This document shows positions 5,604-5,608 of a stretch of DNA of 5,608 bases, piece by piece. The notes below the pieces were generated by a model that saw only the letters and a program-made list of their open reading frames with translations, did not search any database and was not told the origin of the DNA. Position numbers and translations under genes: made by a program. Each line of letters begins with the position of its first letter. Positions within the stretch are counted from its first letter, which is position 1. The stretch is from Desulfobacterales bacterium. GTDB lineage: Bacteria > Desulfobacterota > Desulfobacteria > Desulfobacterales > JAFDCJ01. The stretch covers positions 1-5,608 of the forward strand of contig JAOZSC010000201.1 in NCBI GenBank assembly GCA_029939875.1, in the 5' to 3' direction.

Positions 5604-5608
5604 ACCCG

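Overview
The window is a stretch of a double-stranded DNA tailed bacteriophage (or prophage) genome. Every gene I can support lies on the minus strand, so the gene order runs from high to low coordinates. By eye the DNA is GC-rich and GC-ending codons dominate, most strongly in the capsid gene, which suggests a GC-rich bacterial host. The sequence does not identify the host or the phage genus.

Layout in transcription order: (1) a large portal protein fills about 5513/5603 to 3465; (2) the 258 bases between portal and scaffold hold a small reading frame of 84 codons interrupted by one in-frame TAA, ending against the next start codon and carrying a sigma70-like promoter candidate in its 3' end; (3) an acidic, glutamine-rich putative scaffolding protein; (4) a major capsid protein that looks like the SU10/DUF5309 HK97-fold type with an inserted beta-rich domain; (5) an 84-base gap with two consecutive hairpins; (6) a 118-residue protein of unknown function with a possible small HeH/SAP-like C-terminal domain; (7) the first 145 codons of a probable head-tail adaptor, starting in an ATGA overlap and running off the left edge.

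Together these form a head-assembly module. The portal seeds the procapsid, the scaffold directs coat assembly, the capsid protein forms the shell, and the small downstream genes probably finish and connect the head to the tail. No maturation protease is visible. The genes are tightly packed and probably co-transcribed. Control appears to be at the RNA level: small inverted repeats contain the Shine-Dalgarno sequences of the capsid gene and of the next gene, and strong hairpins follow the capsid gene.

I see no new defence or mobile system here. The most interesting points are the interrupted small gene, the repeated Shine-Dalgarno/anti-Shine-Dalgarno arrangement, the UCCG-loop hairpin after the capsid gene, and the unclear portal start. 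The plus strand has long open frames, but they are mirror images of the real genes.
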